A DNA stretch of 64,000 nt from an uncultured bacterium (GTDB lineage: Bacteria; Bacillota; Clostridia; Lachnospirales; Lachnospiraceae): NCBI GenBank assembly GCA_947647735.1, contig CANSLJ010000006.1, forward strand, positions 90,624 to 154,623, read 5' to 3'. A program made the translations under genes and the position numbers. Within the stretch, counting starts at the first letter, position 1; every line of letters begins with the position of its first letter. The notes under the pieces were generated by a model. It saw only the letters and a list, made by a program, of their open reading frames with translations, did not search any database and was not told the origin of the DNA. Below are positions 1 through 8,688 of this stretch, piece after piece.

Positions 1-2
1 GG

Positions 3-407
3 CGGGTACTGGACATGCTCAGTGCGGAGCTTGCCTGTGAACGGATCGATGATGCGGGGAAAAAGGTGCTTGAACAGGCATGCAGAGAATTCGAGGAGGC
101 GGTAAAAAGTGGAGATCTGCGTGAAATCGCACAGAAGGATGTGGCGCTGCATAATATTATTGTAGAGATTACCGGAAACGGGGTGCTGCGGCAGATGATC
201 AATAATCTGTCTGAGCAGATGTACCGTTATCGCGTGAAATATCTGAAGGATGACAGCAGGTATGAGACGCTGTTAAAGGAACACCAGGGGATTTATGAGA
301 GCATTGTAAGGCGTGACAGGAAGATGGCGGCACGCCTCGCCAAGGAGCATATCGACAATCAGGAGACGGCGATCATGAACCAGCTGCATGCGTGGAAATC
401 TGTTTAA
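3..407 (+). CDS. GntR-family transcriptional regulator, FCD domain, 5' end cut by window edge
   Basis: The reading frame is open at the left edge, so only the C-terminal ligand-binding part is present and the winged-helix DNA-binding domain lies outside the window. The visible part is all-helical and carries the spaced histidines of FCD domains (the DVALHNIIVE segment and KEHQGIYESI further on), which in this family bind a metal that contacts a carboxylate effector. FCD regulators usually repress genes for sugar acid or organic acid use. The ATG at position 15 is internal to the domain and is not the true start. The target is unknown because the upstream neighbours are not visible. Confidence 0.8.
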   Translation, partial: RVLDMLSAELACERIDDAGKKVLEQACREFEEAVKSGDLREIAQKDVALHNIIVEITGNGVLRQMINNLSEQMYRYRVKYLKDDSRYETLLKEHQGIYESIVRRDRKMAARLAKEHIDNQETAIMNQLHAWKSV

Positions 408-422
408 ACGGTAGAAAAAGAG

Positions 423-457
423 TCCATACTTCTTATAAATAGCAGAAGGAGTATGGA
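423..457 (+). promoter_or_regulatory. Hairpin overlapping the ribosome binding site of the next gene
   Basis: TCCATAC at 423-429 is the exact reverse complement of GTATGGA at 451-457. TTCT (430-433) can also pair with AGAA (444-447), leaving a three-base bulge. The right half contains the AGAAGGAG Shine-Dalgarno sequence of the gene starting at 460, so folding would partly hide it. There is no T-run, so it is not an intrinsic terminator. A role in translation control is inference. Confidence 0.35.
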
Positions 458-459
458 AT

Positions 460-717
460 ATGACAAAAAAATATAAAGAGAAATTTACTTTGCAGACGGC
501 GGCCATGTTCGGAAGTATATTGCTCACTCTTGGCTTTTGGGGTATTGCATTTCCGCAATACCTTTTTACGGGGGATTGTGTCAGGATACTTGATGAGGAC
601 GGACAGGATATTACGAAAGAGGCAGAGGAAGAAAAAAATCTCTACTGTGAGATCAGTAATGCGAAGCCGGAACAGATTGAGGTAAAGATCAGTATTCTGG
701 AATGGGCAAAAAGATAA
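460..717 (+). CDS. Small single-pass membrane protein, unknown function
   Basis: This 85-residue protein starts at an ATG preceded by AGAAGGAG. It has a basic N-terminus (MTKKYKEKF), one hydrophobic segment at about residues 13-35 (GSILLTLGFWGIAF) and a short acidic C-terminal region with EDGQDITKEAEEE, probably outside the membrane. I do not recognise a family. It sits between an FCD regulator and murI, about 57 bases before murI, so it may share a transcript with murI, but nothing ties the functions together. Confidence 0.6.
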   Translation: MTKKYKEKFTLQTAAMFGSILLTLGFWGIAFPQYLFTGDCVRILDEDGQDITKEAEEEKNLYCEISNAKPEQIEVKISILEWAKR

Positions 718-774
718 AGCGTTTAGAATATCCGCAGAGATACCTGCCGGATAAGGAAAGGATATAGAACAGAA

Positions 775-1599
775 ATGGACAATAGGAAAGAGGCGCCGAT
801 CGGGGTGTTTGACTCCGGGGTAGGCGGGCTGACGGTGGTAAAGGAGATCATGTATCAGATACCGAATGAAAAAGTGATCTATTTCGGGGATACGGCGAGA
901 GTGCCTTATGGTAATAAAACAAAAGAAACCGTCACGAAATATGCGCTTCAGATCGTCCGTTTTTTAAAGACGCAGAATGTAAAGGCAATCGTGGTGGCGT
1001 GTAATACGGCAAGCGCCTACGCATTGGAAGAGATTGAGCAGGAAATAGATGTGCCGGTCATCGGTGTCGTAAAGCCCGGCGCTAAAATGGCGGTGGAATC
1101 CACGAAAAACGGAAAAATAGGTGTGATCGGAACCCGGGGGACGATTGGCAGTGAAACCTATACTACATATATCAGACAGTTGAATCCCAATGTGGAGGTG
1201 ATCGGAAAGGAGTGCCCGCTGTTTGTGCATCTTGTGGAGGAAGGCCTCTGGGAAGATCCGGTGACAGAGGAGATCGCGAAGCGTTATCTGATGGATCTGA
1301 TCGATGTGGGGATCGATACGCTGATCCTGGGATGCACTCACTATCCGATGATCAGGAAGACCGTGCAGCGTATCATGGGGGACGGCGTGCGGCTGGTCAA
1401 CCCTGCTTATGAGACTGCGAGGGAACTGAAAGAACTGTTGAAAGGCCATGATATATTGAATGAACAGACGCCGGGGCTCGGGACAAATATGCACCGGTTC
1501 TTTGTCAGCGATGCGGCGGAACGTTTTCAGATTTTTGCAAATTCCATCTTAAAGTATGGTATCCTGTCGGCAAAGGTTATCCATGTTGAGGAATATTGA
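775..1599 (+). CDS. murI: Glutamate racemase
   Basis: The enzyme interconverts L- and D-glutamate without a cofactor and supplies D-glutamate for peptidoglycan in the cytoplasm. At 274 residues it has the usual family length. The N-terminal motif IGVFDSGVGGLTV, the first catalytic cysteine in VVACNTAS (C76) and the second in LILGCTHYP (C187) are all intact. The DUF1934 gene begins only 6 bases after the stop, so the two are probably co-transcribed. The product is almost certain; racemases of this family acting on aspartate have different motifs. Confidence 0.97.
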   Translation: MDNRKEAPIGVFDSGVGGLTVVKEIMYQIPNEKVIYFGDTARVPYGNKTKETVTKYALQIVRFLKTQNVKAIVVACNTASAYALEEIEQEIDVPVIGVVKPGAKMAVESTKNGKIGVIGTRGTIGSETYTTYIRQLNPNVEVIGKECPLFVHLVEEGLWEDPVTEEIAKRYLMDLIDVGIDTLILGCTHYPMIRKTVQRIMGDGVRLVNPAYETARELKELLKGHDILNEQTPGLGTNMHRFFVSDAAERFQIFANSILKYGILSAKVIHVEEY

Positions 1600-1605
1600 G
1601 AAGAT

Positions 1606-2037
1606 ATGATCAGAGAAAAAAGCAGAGAATGCAAAGTTCTTGTTACTTCCTGCCAGATCAACAGGGAGGGGGAGGAACAGGTCATAAAAGCAGAAAGTAA
1701 AGGGCAGCTATCCGAAAGGGAGGGCGTCCTTTATGTGCTTTATGAGGAAAATACGGAGGAAGGGCAGATCGTAAAAAATCTGTTGAGGATTGAGGCGGAT
1801 GGTCTTCGCGTCAGCCTGAAAAAATCCGGCGCGGTTTCCTGGAAAATTATTTTTGAACGGGGAAAAAGGGACAGATCGGAGTATGAAACGCCCTATGGCG
1901 CACTGGAGATCAGCGTGGATACGAAAGTGGTAAAACTGCAGAGAGCGGAAGAAAAAATCAGCCTGCAGCTCGCCTATGCCCTTTTTATACAGGGGGAAAA
2001 ACAGGCGGACTGCAGGCTGGAAACAGAAATTCGGTAA
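1606..2037 (+). CDS. DUF1934 family protein (calycin-like beta-barrel)
   Basis: This 143-residue protein has the DUF1934 pattern: an N-terminal strand with GEEQVIKAESKGQL, a middle LYVLYEE segment and the YETPYGALEI motif followed by a threonine. Members such as Bacillus YwiB are small predicted beta-barrels of unknown function that are often found near cell-wall or translation genes. It lies 6 bases downstream of murI and is probably translated from the same mRNA. It has no signal peptide or membrane segment. Its role is unknown. Confidence 0.8.
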   Translation: MIREKSRECKVLVTSCQINREGEEQVIKAESKGQLSEREGVLYVLYEENTEEGQIVKNLLRIEADGLRVSLKKSGAVSWKIIFERGKRDRSEYETPYGALEISVDTKVVKLQRAEEKISLQLAYALFIQGEKQADCRLETEIR

Positions 2038-2051
2038 AGGCCGGGAAGTAT

Positions 2052-2531
2052 TTATTTCACCTGGCCGACACCGGCTTTTTCCTGTGCTTTTTCCAGAAGC
2101 TGCTTGAATTTGCTTTTCTTTTTGGTGTTCTGAGGTGTGTTGTTTTTACCGTGCATTCCTTTTACGGAAGTGATATAAATGCCGCTGACAACAGCTTTTA
2201 CCTCTTTCTTCACCGGAATATCGTCAAAAATCTTTTCGTCTGCCACAAGTGAAACGATCTGAGGACCGACTTTAGCTTTTACGATAGGAAGCTTGGAACG
2301 GCGCATCAGTTTCGGCGTCTGGTCGATGACCGCCTGCGGCAGTCCGGATTCCGTCAGTTTCATTCGTTTTTTATCTATGATCAGCATACTTACATTCTGT
2401 TTGTAGGCATCGATCTGCGCCTGCTGTTCAGCCTGTTTTTTCTGGGCTTTTTTTCCAAGAAAATAAAGAACGACGATGGCTGCGACTAAGATGACGAGTA
2501 TGACGATCAGTACAATGGTTCCTGTGCTCAT
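2052..2531 (-). CDS. Membrane-anchored protein of unknown function
   Basis: The start was placed at 2531 because AAGGAGGAG lies just upstream, whereas the longer frame adds 63 residues with no ribosome binding site. The 159-residue product has a hydrophobic N-terminal helix (about residues 4-26, TIVLIVILVILVAAIVVLY), then a basic, helical region (GKKAQKKQAEQQ) and a soluble domain containing KAKVGPQIVSLVADEKIF. The C-terminus is rich in lysine (NTKKKSKFKQLLEKAQEK). The topology is probably N-anchor with a cytoplasmic body. It is convergent with the DUF1934 gene and divergent from the lipoprotein gene at 2719. The family was not recognised. Confidence 0.7.
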   Translation of the reverse strand: MSTGTIVLIVILVILVAAIVVLYFLGKKAQKKQAEQQAQIDAYKQNVSMLIIDKKRMKLTESGLPQAVIDQTPKLMRRSKLPIVKAKVGPQIVSLVADEKIFDDIPVKKEVKAVVSGIYITSVKGMHGKNNTPQNTKKKSKFKQLLEKAQEKAGVGQVK

Positions 2532-2645
2532 GAAATCTCCTCCTTGGGTGTATCTGGATGTACACAATAAAAGTATTTTAGCATTTATTTTGGGCTGTGG
2601 CAAGACGAGAAAATGGATTTTAGCTGAAGAATTTCGGGAAATACT

Positions 2646-2674
2646 TTGTAAGAAGAGACAAGTTGTGGTAGAAT
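2646..2674 (+). promoter_or_regulatory. Sigma-A-type promoter for the 2719 lipoprotein gene
   Basis: TTGTAA at 2646-2651 and TAGAAT at 2669-2674 are separated by exactly 17 bases and lie about 45 bases before the start codon. Both hexamers are close to consensus. Confidence 0.55.
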
Positions 2675-2718
2675 AAAAAAATATTGAGGTTTTATATTGA
2701 GGAAAGGAAAAATTTATC

Positions 2719-3735
2719 ATGAGGAGAAAATGGATAGCGGCGCTGCTGCTGGTCAGTGTGGTTTGTATGGCGACGGGCTGCGGGAAGAAGAATATTACGA
2801 TAGCGGATCTGAAGGATGTGGAAGTGGAAAAATATGTGACGCTTCCGGATTATAAGAATCTGGCGGTGATGCAGCCTGAAAAGGTGGAGATAACAGACGC
2901 CTATGTGAGCAGCTATATCAACAGCCGTATTGACGCTGTGAGCGATCTGCATGAACTGACAGGGACAATAGAGAACGGGGATGTGGTGAATATCGATTAT
3001 GCGGGGACGATCGACGGGACGGCGTTTCAGGGCGGTACGGCTCAGGCGCAGCTTCTGGAGATCGGTTCCGGCAGTTTTATAGAGGGATTTGAGGAAGGGC
3101 TGATCGGTGCGAGTGTGGGGGAGACGAAGGAGCTTTCCCTGAAGTTTCCGGATAATTACCGCAGTGCCGATGTGGCGGGAAAGGATTGTGTTTTTGCCGT
3201 AAAGATCAACTATATTTTATCGGAGCTTACGGATGAGAATGTGAATCTGGTGGATTCCGGTTATCAGAGTGCGGATGCCTACCGGGAGGATGCGAGGAAC
3301 ATGCTGATAGAATATACGGAATATCAGTATGAGAGGGAGCTGGAGAGCAGCATTGCAACAAGCCTGATCTCGGGCGGCACTTATGAGGAGATACCGGAGT
3401 CCCTGATCGAAGATTATGAGGACAGCCTGCGGACGGATTTTGAGAATGCGGCAACACAGGCCGGGGTGAGCCTGGAGGACTATATGGCGAGTATGTATGG
3501 CGTTTCCGCGGATTCTCTGGATACCGAACTGGCAACTATTGCGGAGCGTTGTGCCAGAGAAGGGCTTGCATTGCAGGCGATCGCAAATCAGGAGGGAATT
3601 ACCGTTTCAGACGAGGAACTGGATGCCGCGATTTCCGGCTATGAGGATACTGAGGGGCTGGATAAGGAAAATGTAAGGGTGAACCTTCTGTATGATAAGG
3701 TGTATGATTTTCTGATGGATATCTATGGGGCATGA
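2719..3735 (+). CDS. FKBP/trigger-factor-like peptidyl-prolyl isomerase lipoprotein
   Basis: The 338-residue protein begins with a lipoprotein signal ending in the lipobox ATGC (cysteine near residue 21). An FKBP-type isomerase domain follows at about residues 75-170 (NGDVVNIDYAGTIDG, FIEGFEEGLIGASVGE). The rest resembles the helical chaperone domain of trigger factor, with ITVSDEELDAAI near the end. The likely role is folding of exported proteins on the outer face of the membrane, as for PrsA-type foldases. It is followed 41 bases later by asnS. The gene differs from true tig by the lipobox and by the lack of the ribosome-binding N-domain. Confidence 0.88.
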   Translation: MRRKWIAALLLVSVVCMATGCGKKNITIADLKDVEVEKYVTLPDYKNLAVMQPEKVEITDAYVSSYINSRIDAVSDLHELTGTIENGDVVNIDYAGTIDGTAFQGGTAQAQLLEIGSGSFIEGFEEGLIGASVGETKELSLKFPDNYRSADVAGKDCVFAVKINYILSELTDENVNLVDSGYQSADAYREDARNMLIEYTEYQYERELESSIATSLISGGTYEEIPESLIEDYEDSLRTDFENAATQAGVSLEDYMASMYGVSADSLDTELATIAERCAREGLALQAIANQEGITVSDEELDAAISGYEDTEGLDKENVRVNLLYDKVYDFLMDIYGA

Positions 3736-3776
3736 TAAGACCGGAAAGGGAATGAAGAAAAGAGAGGAGAGGGAAG

Positions 3777-5168
3777 ATGGATTTAACAGAAATTCGCGAA
3801 TTGTATAGAAATAAGGAAGAATATATCGGAAAGCAGATAACGGTGGGCGGCTGGATCAGGAGCATCAGGGATTCCAAGACGTTTGGGTTTATTGTGGTGA
3901 ACGACGGAACCTTTTTTGAGCCGCTACAGATCGTTTACAGCGACAAGCTGGACAATTTTGAGGAGATCAGCAGGCTGAATGTGGGTGCGGCGATCGTTGT
4001 CAAAGGAACACTGGTGGCAACGCCGCAGGCGAAACAGCCTTTTGAGATCCAGGCGGAGGAGGTAATGGTGGAGGGCGCTTCCGTGCCGGAGTATCCGCTC
4101 CAGAAAAAACGTCACAGCTTTGAGTATCTGAGGACGATCCCCCATCTTAGGGCAAGGACCAACACGTTTCAGGCTGTGTTCAGGGTACGTTCCCTGATCG
4201 CCTATGCCATCCATACGTTCTTTATGGAGAGGGGCTTTGTCTATGTGCATACACCGATCATCACAGGTTCTGACTGTGAGGGAGCAGGTGAGATGTTCCA
4301 GGTGACAACGCTGGATATGGAAAATCCGCCGAAGAGGGATGACGGAAGTATAGATTATGACAGCGACTTTTTCGGAAAACAGGCAAACCTTACGGTTTCC
4401 GGCCAGCTCAATGTGGAGACCTATGCTTTTGCTTTTAAGAATGTTTATACGTTCGGCCCCACCTTCCGGGCGGAAAACTCCAATACGACGCGCCATGCGG
4501 CGGAGTTCTGGATGATCGAGCCGGAGATCGCCTTCGCGGACCTGAAGGATGATATGATCCTGGCAGAATCCATGATCAAATATGTGATCCGTTATGTGCT
4601 GGAGCATGCGCCGGAGGAGATGAAGTTCTTTAACAGCTTTGTGGACAAGGGACTGATCGAGCGGCTTGAGCATGTGGCGAATTCTGATTTTGCCCATGTG
4701 ACCTACACGGAAGCAATTGACATTTTAGAGAAGCATAATGATGAGTTTGATTACAAGGTTTCCTGGGGCTGTGATCTGCAGACGGAGCATGAGCGCTACC
4801 TGACAGAAAAGGAATTTAAGCGTCCTGTTTTCGTGACAGATTATCCGAAGGAGATCAAAGCGTTCTATATGAAGCTGAACGAGGACGGGAAGACAGTAGC
4901 GGCTATGGACTGCCTTGTGCCGGGGATCGGTGAGATCATCGGCGGTTCCCAGAGGGAAGACGACCTTGAGACGCTGGAGAGAAGAATGGAAGAGATGGGG
5001 CTGAAAAAGGAAGATTACGATTTTTATCTGGATCTTCGCCGTTACGGTTCCGTGCGCCATGCGGGCTTCGGACTCGGGTTTGAGCGCTGCGTGATGTATC
5101 TGACAGGTATGTCGAATATTCGTGATGTGCTGCCGTTCCCGAGGACTGTGAAGAACTGTGAGTTGTAA
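3777..5168 (+). CDS. asnS: Asparaginyl-tRNA synthetase
   Basis: This class II synthetase charges tRNA-Asn. At 463 residues it has the normal length. The N-terminal OB-fold anticodon-binding domain ([20 protein letters not shown]) is followed by the catalytic core with motif 2 ([21 protein letters not shown]) and motif 3 ([15 protein letters not shown]) near the C-terminus. A good Shine-Dalgarno sequence (GAGGAGAGG) precedes the ATG. The 41-base upstream gap has no room for a T-box leader, so regulation is not through one adjacent to the gene. A palindromic repeat follows the stop. Confidence 0.97.
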   Translation: MDLTEIRELYRNKEEYIGKQITVGGWIRSIRDSKTFGFIVVNDGTFFEPLQIVYSDKLDNFEEISRLNVGAAIVVKGTLVATPQAKQPFEIQAEEVMVEGASVPEYPLQKKRHSFEYLRTIPHLRARTNTFQAVFRVRSLIAYAIHTFFMERGFVYVHTPIITGSDCEGAGEMFQVTTLDMENPPKRDDGSIDYDSDFFGKQANLTVSGQLNVETYAFAFKNVYTFGPTFRAENSNTTRHAAEFWMIEPEIAFADLKDDMILAESMIKYVIRYVLEHAPEEMKFFNSFVDKGLIERLEHVANSDFAHVTYTEAIDILEKHNDEFDYKVSWGCDLQTEHERYLTEKEFKRPVFVTDYPKEIKAFYMKLNEDGKTVAAMDCLVPGIGEIIGGSQREDDLETLERRMEEMGLKKEDYDFYLDLRRYGSVRHAGFGLGFERCVMYLTGMSNIRDVLPFPRTVKNCEL

Positions 5169-5183
5169 ATTGTGAGAACGGAC

Positions 5184-5322
5184 GCTATGTCAGGAATTAT
5201 ATTCCCTCGTCGCCACGCTCTCGCTCTGTAAAAAACGCAGCGGACACTAAACTCGTGAAATACCTCGTTAAGTGCCGGCGTTTTTTGAAGGGCTCCTTAG
5301 GGAATATAATTCCTGACATAGC
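5184..5322. repeat. Palindromic dispersed element, copy 1
   Basis: The 24-base arms 5184-5207 and 5299-5322 are perfect reverse complements. Between them lies a core of about 72 bases that matches the core of the element at 26735-26881 at 62 of 72 positions, and all ten differences are transitions. The core can fold: AAAAACGC pairs with GCGTTTTT, CGG with CCG, and 5245-5252 with 5267-5274 (7 of 8 pairs). It lies between asnS and the NlpC/P60 gene in the same transcriptional direction. It could be a mobile palindromic repeat, a folded RNA or a processing signal. Confidence 0.8.
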
Positions 5323-5368
5323 TGACTATGGCTTTATTTACAGATGGTACCTTAAAAGATATTACGGA

Positions 5369-5377
5369 TGGTATAAT
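5369..5377 (+). promoter_or_regulatory. Extended -10 promoter element for the NlpC/P60 gene
   Basis: TGGTATAAT is a perfect -10 hexamer with the TGN extension, 26 bases before the start codon. No good -35 is seen at the right spacing, which fits an extended -10 promoter. Confidence 0.45.
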
Positions 5378-5402
5378 GGACATCGGTTGATTTTGAGAAA
5401 AG

Positions 5403-6653
5403 ATGAGAAGTTGCATGAGAAAGAGAGTAAGAAATACAATATGTCTGCTTATATGTCTGTTGCTTTTTTTGGAGAGCTCCGGCAGCGTTCAGGCGGTTAC
5501 GATCGAGGAGCTGCGGCAGCAGATCGAGGAGAGCCAGAGTCAGCTCAACAGTGAAAATGAAGTGATCTCCGGGCTGCAGGATGAGCAGGATCTGATCGAG
5601 GAGGAGATCAATGATCTGGATGCGGAGCTGGTGAATCTGTATACGGAGATCAGTGTGCTGGAAGATCAGATTCTGGAGCAGGAAGGCAAGATCGCGGAGA
5701 AGGAAGCCGAGATCGAGGTGGCGCAGGAAGAGTTTGAGGCTGCGGAAGCGGAGGAGCGGCGCCAGTATGAGGCGATGAAGGAGCGGATCCGTTTCACCTA
5801 CGAGCAGGGCGAGAGCACTTATATAAAACTGCTCCTCTCCAGCGGAAGCTTCAGCGAGTTACTGAACCGGGCGGAATTTATAGAGGAAGTTTCGGCATAT
5901 GATGACCGTATGCTGGCAGAGTATCAGGCGATCAAGCAGAAGGTTGCGGATATGAAGGCGAAGCTGGAGGCGGATCGGGCGGCACTGGTGGAAGAGAAGG
6001 AGGCGCTGGAGGCGGACAAGGCTTCTCTTGCCCAGCAGCAGAGTTACCTGAACGGTATTCTGGCTCAGAAAAAAGCGATCAGCGCCAACTATGATGCGGA
6101 AATTGCGGCGGCCAAAAACCGGGCGGCACAGTTTAAGCAACAGATCGCGGCAGATACAAAGAAGATCCAGCAGATTCAGGAGGAAGAGCGCAAAAGGCTG
6201 GAGGCACAGAACAACAGCAGTAGCAGCAGTGGAAAAACCACGGCTTCGAATCCCAATGCGGCAAAGACCATAGGGGCGGCGCAGGCTGTTGTGGCACAGT
6301 CATCCGGCAGTTCATCCGGAAAATCCATTGCGAATTATGCCTGTCAGTTTATCGGAAATCCCTATGTGTCCGGCGGCACAAGCCTGACAAACGGAGCGGA
6401 CTGTTCCGGCTTCATTTACAGATTGTATGCGGATTACGGCTACCGGGTTCCCCGAACTTCCTCACAGCTTCGGAGCGTGGGCACTGAAGTTTCTTATTCC
6501 GAGGCACAGCCTGGCGATATTATCTGTTATGAGGGACATGTGGGTATGTATATCGGCGGGGGGATGATCGTTCATGCGAGTACCCAGAGGACCGGTATCA
6601 AGGTCAGCAATGCGCAGTATCGTCCGATCCTGACAGTGAGACGGGTAATGTAA
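5403..6653 (+). CDS. Secreted coiled-coil NlpC/P60 peptidoglycan hydrolase
   Basis: The 416-residue protein has a signal peptide (basic start, hydrophobic CLLICLLLFLESS, cleavage near VQA). A long Glu/Gln/Ala-rich coiled coil follows at about residues 30-260, of the type seen in PcsB and CwlO. After a Ser-rich linker comes a C-terminal NlpC/P60 domain. The catalytic cysteine is in GADCSGFIYRLY and the histidine in GHVGMYIGGGMIVHAS. Such proteins are cell-separation or wall-expansion endopeptidases held in check by the coiled coil and often by FtsEX. The start may instead be the ATG at 5415; neither has a strong ribosome binding site. An intrinsic terminator follows. Confidence 0.9.
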   Translation: MRSCMRKRVRNTICLLICLLLFLESSGSVQAVTIEELRQQIEESQSQLNSENEVISGLQDEQDLIEEEINDLDAELVNLYTEISVLEDQILEQEGKIAEKEAEIEVAQEEFEAAEAEERRQYEAMKERIRFTYEQGESTYIKLLLSSGSFSELLNRAEFIEEVSAYDDRMLAEYQAIKQKVADMKAKLEADRAALVEEKEALEADKASLAQQQSYLNGILAQKKAISANYDAEIAAAKNRAAQFKQQIAADTKKIQQIQEEERKRLEAQNNSSSSSGKTTASNPNAAKTIGAAQAVVAQSSGSSSGKSIANYACQFIGNPYVSGGTSLTNGADCSGFIYRLYADYGYRVPRTSSQLRSVGTEVSYSEAQPGDIICYEGHVGMYIGGGMIVHASTQRTGIKVSNAQYRPILTVRRVM

Positions 6654-6725
6654 GAAAGAGAAAAAGAGAGCCAGGAGGCCAATGGCATTGTAAAAGCTTA
6701 TTATAGAGATTTTTGCATAAAATCA

Positions 6726-6762
6726 ATGGGAAGCCAGTAAAAATCAAGGCTTCCCATATTTT
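6726..6762 (+). terminator. Intrinsic terminator after the NlpC/P60 gene
   Basis: ATGGGAAGCC (6726-6735) pairs perfectly with GGCTTCCCAT (6748-6757) across a 12-base loop and is followed by a T-rich stretch. The loop sequence resembles that of the guaA terminator at 63422. Confidence 0.75.
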
Positions 6763-6787
6763 GTCTGTATGTGGTATATTACATATT

Positions 6788-8551
6788 CTAGACTTCATAC
6801 GTTCTGTTTATGTCATCTATAGAACCGATCAACACGGTTTTTCCCTCGAAGGCAAAGCCGTAACTGCAGATGCGTTCTGCAGGAATACCCCGGGAGATAA
6901 GCTCCGCCGCATACTGTTTTTCCTCGATCTGACGAAGGGCAGAATTTAAGGTATCTTCCAGAGTTTTTTCGCGCCGGACATTTCTCACTTTAAATTCAAG
7001 GATAATCGCATTATCCTTGATAATTGCATTGTCTTTGGTGATCGCATCACCTTCATTTATTTTTTTAGGTTCAAGCACCACATCATATCTGCCAAAGCCG
7101 CTTTCCCGGTTCGATGTGATCAGATAGCGGTCCTGCAGATCTACGATTAATCCAAGCACAAATCCGTGATAGAAACGTTCTGGTTCCAAGCCGGAGGGCT
7201 TCATACCTGTATCGAAGTAACTGAAAGTACTGAGCGCCACACGGTTCATGTATTCGTTCATGGCATCCAAATCACCAAGCAGAAGGGCTTTCACGAAATC
7301 ATTATAATCCTCCTTGCTGCCTCCAAACCATCCCCGTACCATGTTCTGGAACATGCGTTTTACTTCATGGTTGGTGAGAGCCAACTCATACATGATCTCT
7401 TCGTTTTCTCCAATCTCTCCTGCGTCATCGTAGCTTAAAACTTTCAGATAACCGCTGGCGAGCAGCAGGCTCCAGATGGCGGATTCACTCTGGTCCAACT
7501 GGTCATAGACGATCTGCTCATCGATGGGGACGCGGATCGTGCCGCCCTGAAGGAGTATCTCAAACTGCTCCTTTATCCTGCGGGATCCCTGACGCAACAA
7601 TTTCCCTGCCAGAGAGTTGGAACTGGTATTTGCCCAGTAGGTGGAAAGTTTTCCGGTATCCAAAAAATTTAAAATGGACCATGGATTATAGATATCTCTG
7701 TGCTGTCCGAAAACAAAGCCGTCATACCACCATTTTACCTGTTCCTTTTCTTCGTAAAGTCCGCATTCTTCCATTGTCGTGAATACTTCGGCTTCTGTAA
7801 AACCGAAAGAATCCGCATATTCGTCCGAAGTCGTAGTAACTACTTTCAGGTTATTCAGATCGGAGAAGATAGATTCCTTGCTTACTCTGGTAATTCCCGT
7901 CATGATTCCCCGCTCCAACCATGGATTTGTCTTAAATGTGGAGTTAAATAAATTTCTGGTGAAGGCAACAAGCTCTTTCCAATAGCCGCTTACATAAGCT
8001 TCCTGAAGAGGTGTATCATATTCGTCCAGAAGAATTATTGCTTTTTTTCCGTGACAACGATACAAGTATTCGGAAAGACGTCTCAATGTATCGGAAGCCA
8101 TATAGTCCTCCATTGTGGCGGACACTTTTTGATATTCTGTTTTCTCATTTTCATTTAGAAAAGAACCTTTCAGCAAAAAGTCGGATCGGTTATACAAATC
8201 CGCTATGATCTGACAGATTTTTTTTCGTGTTTCCGCAAAAGAAGTCTCCTTTACGCCGGCAAAGCTTAAAAAAATGACAGGATATGTCCCCTGCAGGTTC
8301 CGGTATTTTTCGTCCGTCCATATCTCCAGTCCCTCAAACAGATCGCTGCGCTCCGCATATTTCACGGAGAAGAACTGCTCCACCATACTCATGTTCAGGG
8401 TTTTCCCGAACCGGCGGGGACGGGTGATCAATGTGACTTTATCTCCGCTTTCCCACCACTCCTTAATAAAGGGAGTTTTATCAATATAGAAATATTCGTT
8501 TGTAATGATCTCTTCAAAATCCTGTAATCCGATCGCAACTGTCCTTGCCAT
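6788..8551 (-). CDS. AAA-ATPase-like / PD-(D/E)XK nuclease-superfamily protein
   Basis: The start at 8551 (MARTVAIG) was chosen because GAGGAG lies 6 bases upstream; the longer frame has no such signal. The 587-residue product has the AAA-ATPase-like domain (PF09820 type) with a P-loop variant RPRRFGKT near residue 40 and a Walker B-like AIILLDEYDTPL. The C-terminal PD-(D/E)XK domain has YDVVLEPK and IILEFKVR as likely active-site elements. The family is often multicopy in Bacteroides and Clostridia, and its function is unknown. It lies downstream of the LysR gene on the same strand, 137 bases away. Defence or mobile-element links have been suspected for the family but cannot be shown here. 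Confidence 0.85.
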   Translation of the reverse strand: MARTVAIGLQDFEEIITNEYFYIDKTPFIKEWWESGDKVTLITRPRRFGKTLNMSMVEQFFSVKYAERSDLFEGLEIWTDEKYRNLQGTYPVIFLSFAGVKETSFAETRKKICQIIADLYNRSDFLLKGSFLNENEKTEYQKVSATMEDYMASDTLRRLSEYLYRCHGKKAIILLDEYDTPLQEAYVSGYWKELVAFTRNLFNSTFKTNPWLERGIMTGITRVSKESIFSDLNNLKVVTTTSDEYADSFGFTEAEVFTTMEECGLYEEKEQVKWWYDGFVFGQHRDIYNPWSILNFLDTGKLSTYWANTSSNSLAGKLLRQGSRRIKEQFEILLQGGTIRVPIDEQIVYDQLDQSESAIWSLLLASGYLKVLSYDDAGEIGENEEIMYELALTNHEVKRMFQNMVRGWFGGSKEDYNDFVKALLLGDLDAMNEYMNRVALSTFSYFDTGMKPSGLEPERFYHGFVLGLIVDLQDRYLITSNRESGFGRYDVVLEPKKINEGDAITKDNAIIKDNAIILEFKVRNVRREKTLEDTLNSALRQIEEKQYAAELISRGIPAERICSYGFAFEGKTVLIGSIDDINRTYEV

Positions 8552-8688
8552 AAGCATCTCCTCGATAGATGATGTATTGCCTCCTGCCGATGCATTTAGT
8601 ATATATGATTCATCGTTAAAATACAATTGGCTTAAATATCTTTTCGCAAAGAAAAGGGGATGGAAGAAAATGATTTTACTTAGCATTT

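Noticed and set aside
3736-3776. T-box leader before asnS
   Set aside because: Only 41 bases separate asnS from the upstream gene, too few for a T-box.
3924-4697. 257-codon minus-strand frame within asnS
   Set aside because: It is a shadow of asnS with no domain or start signal.
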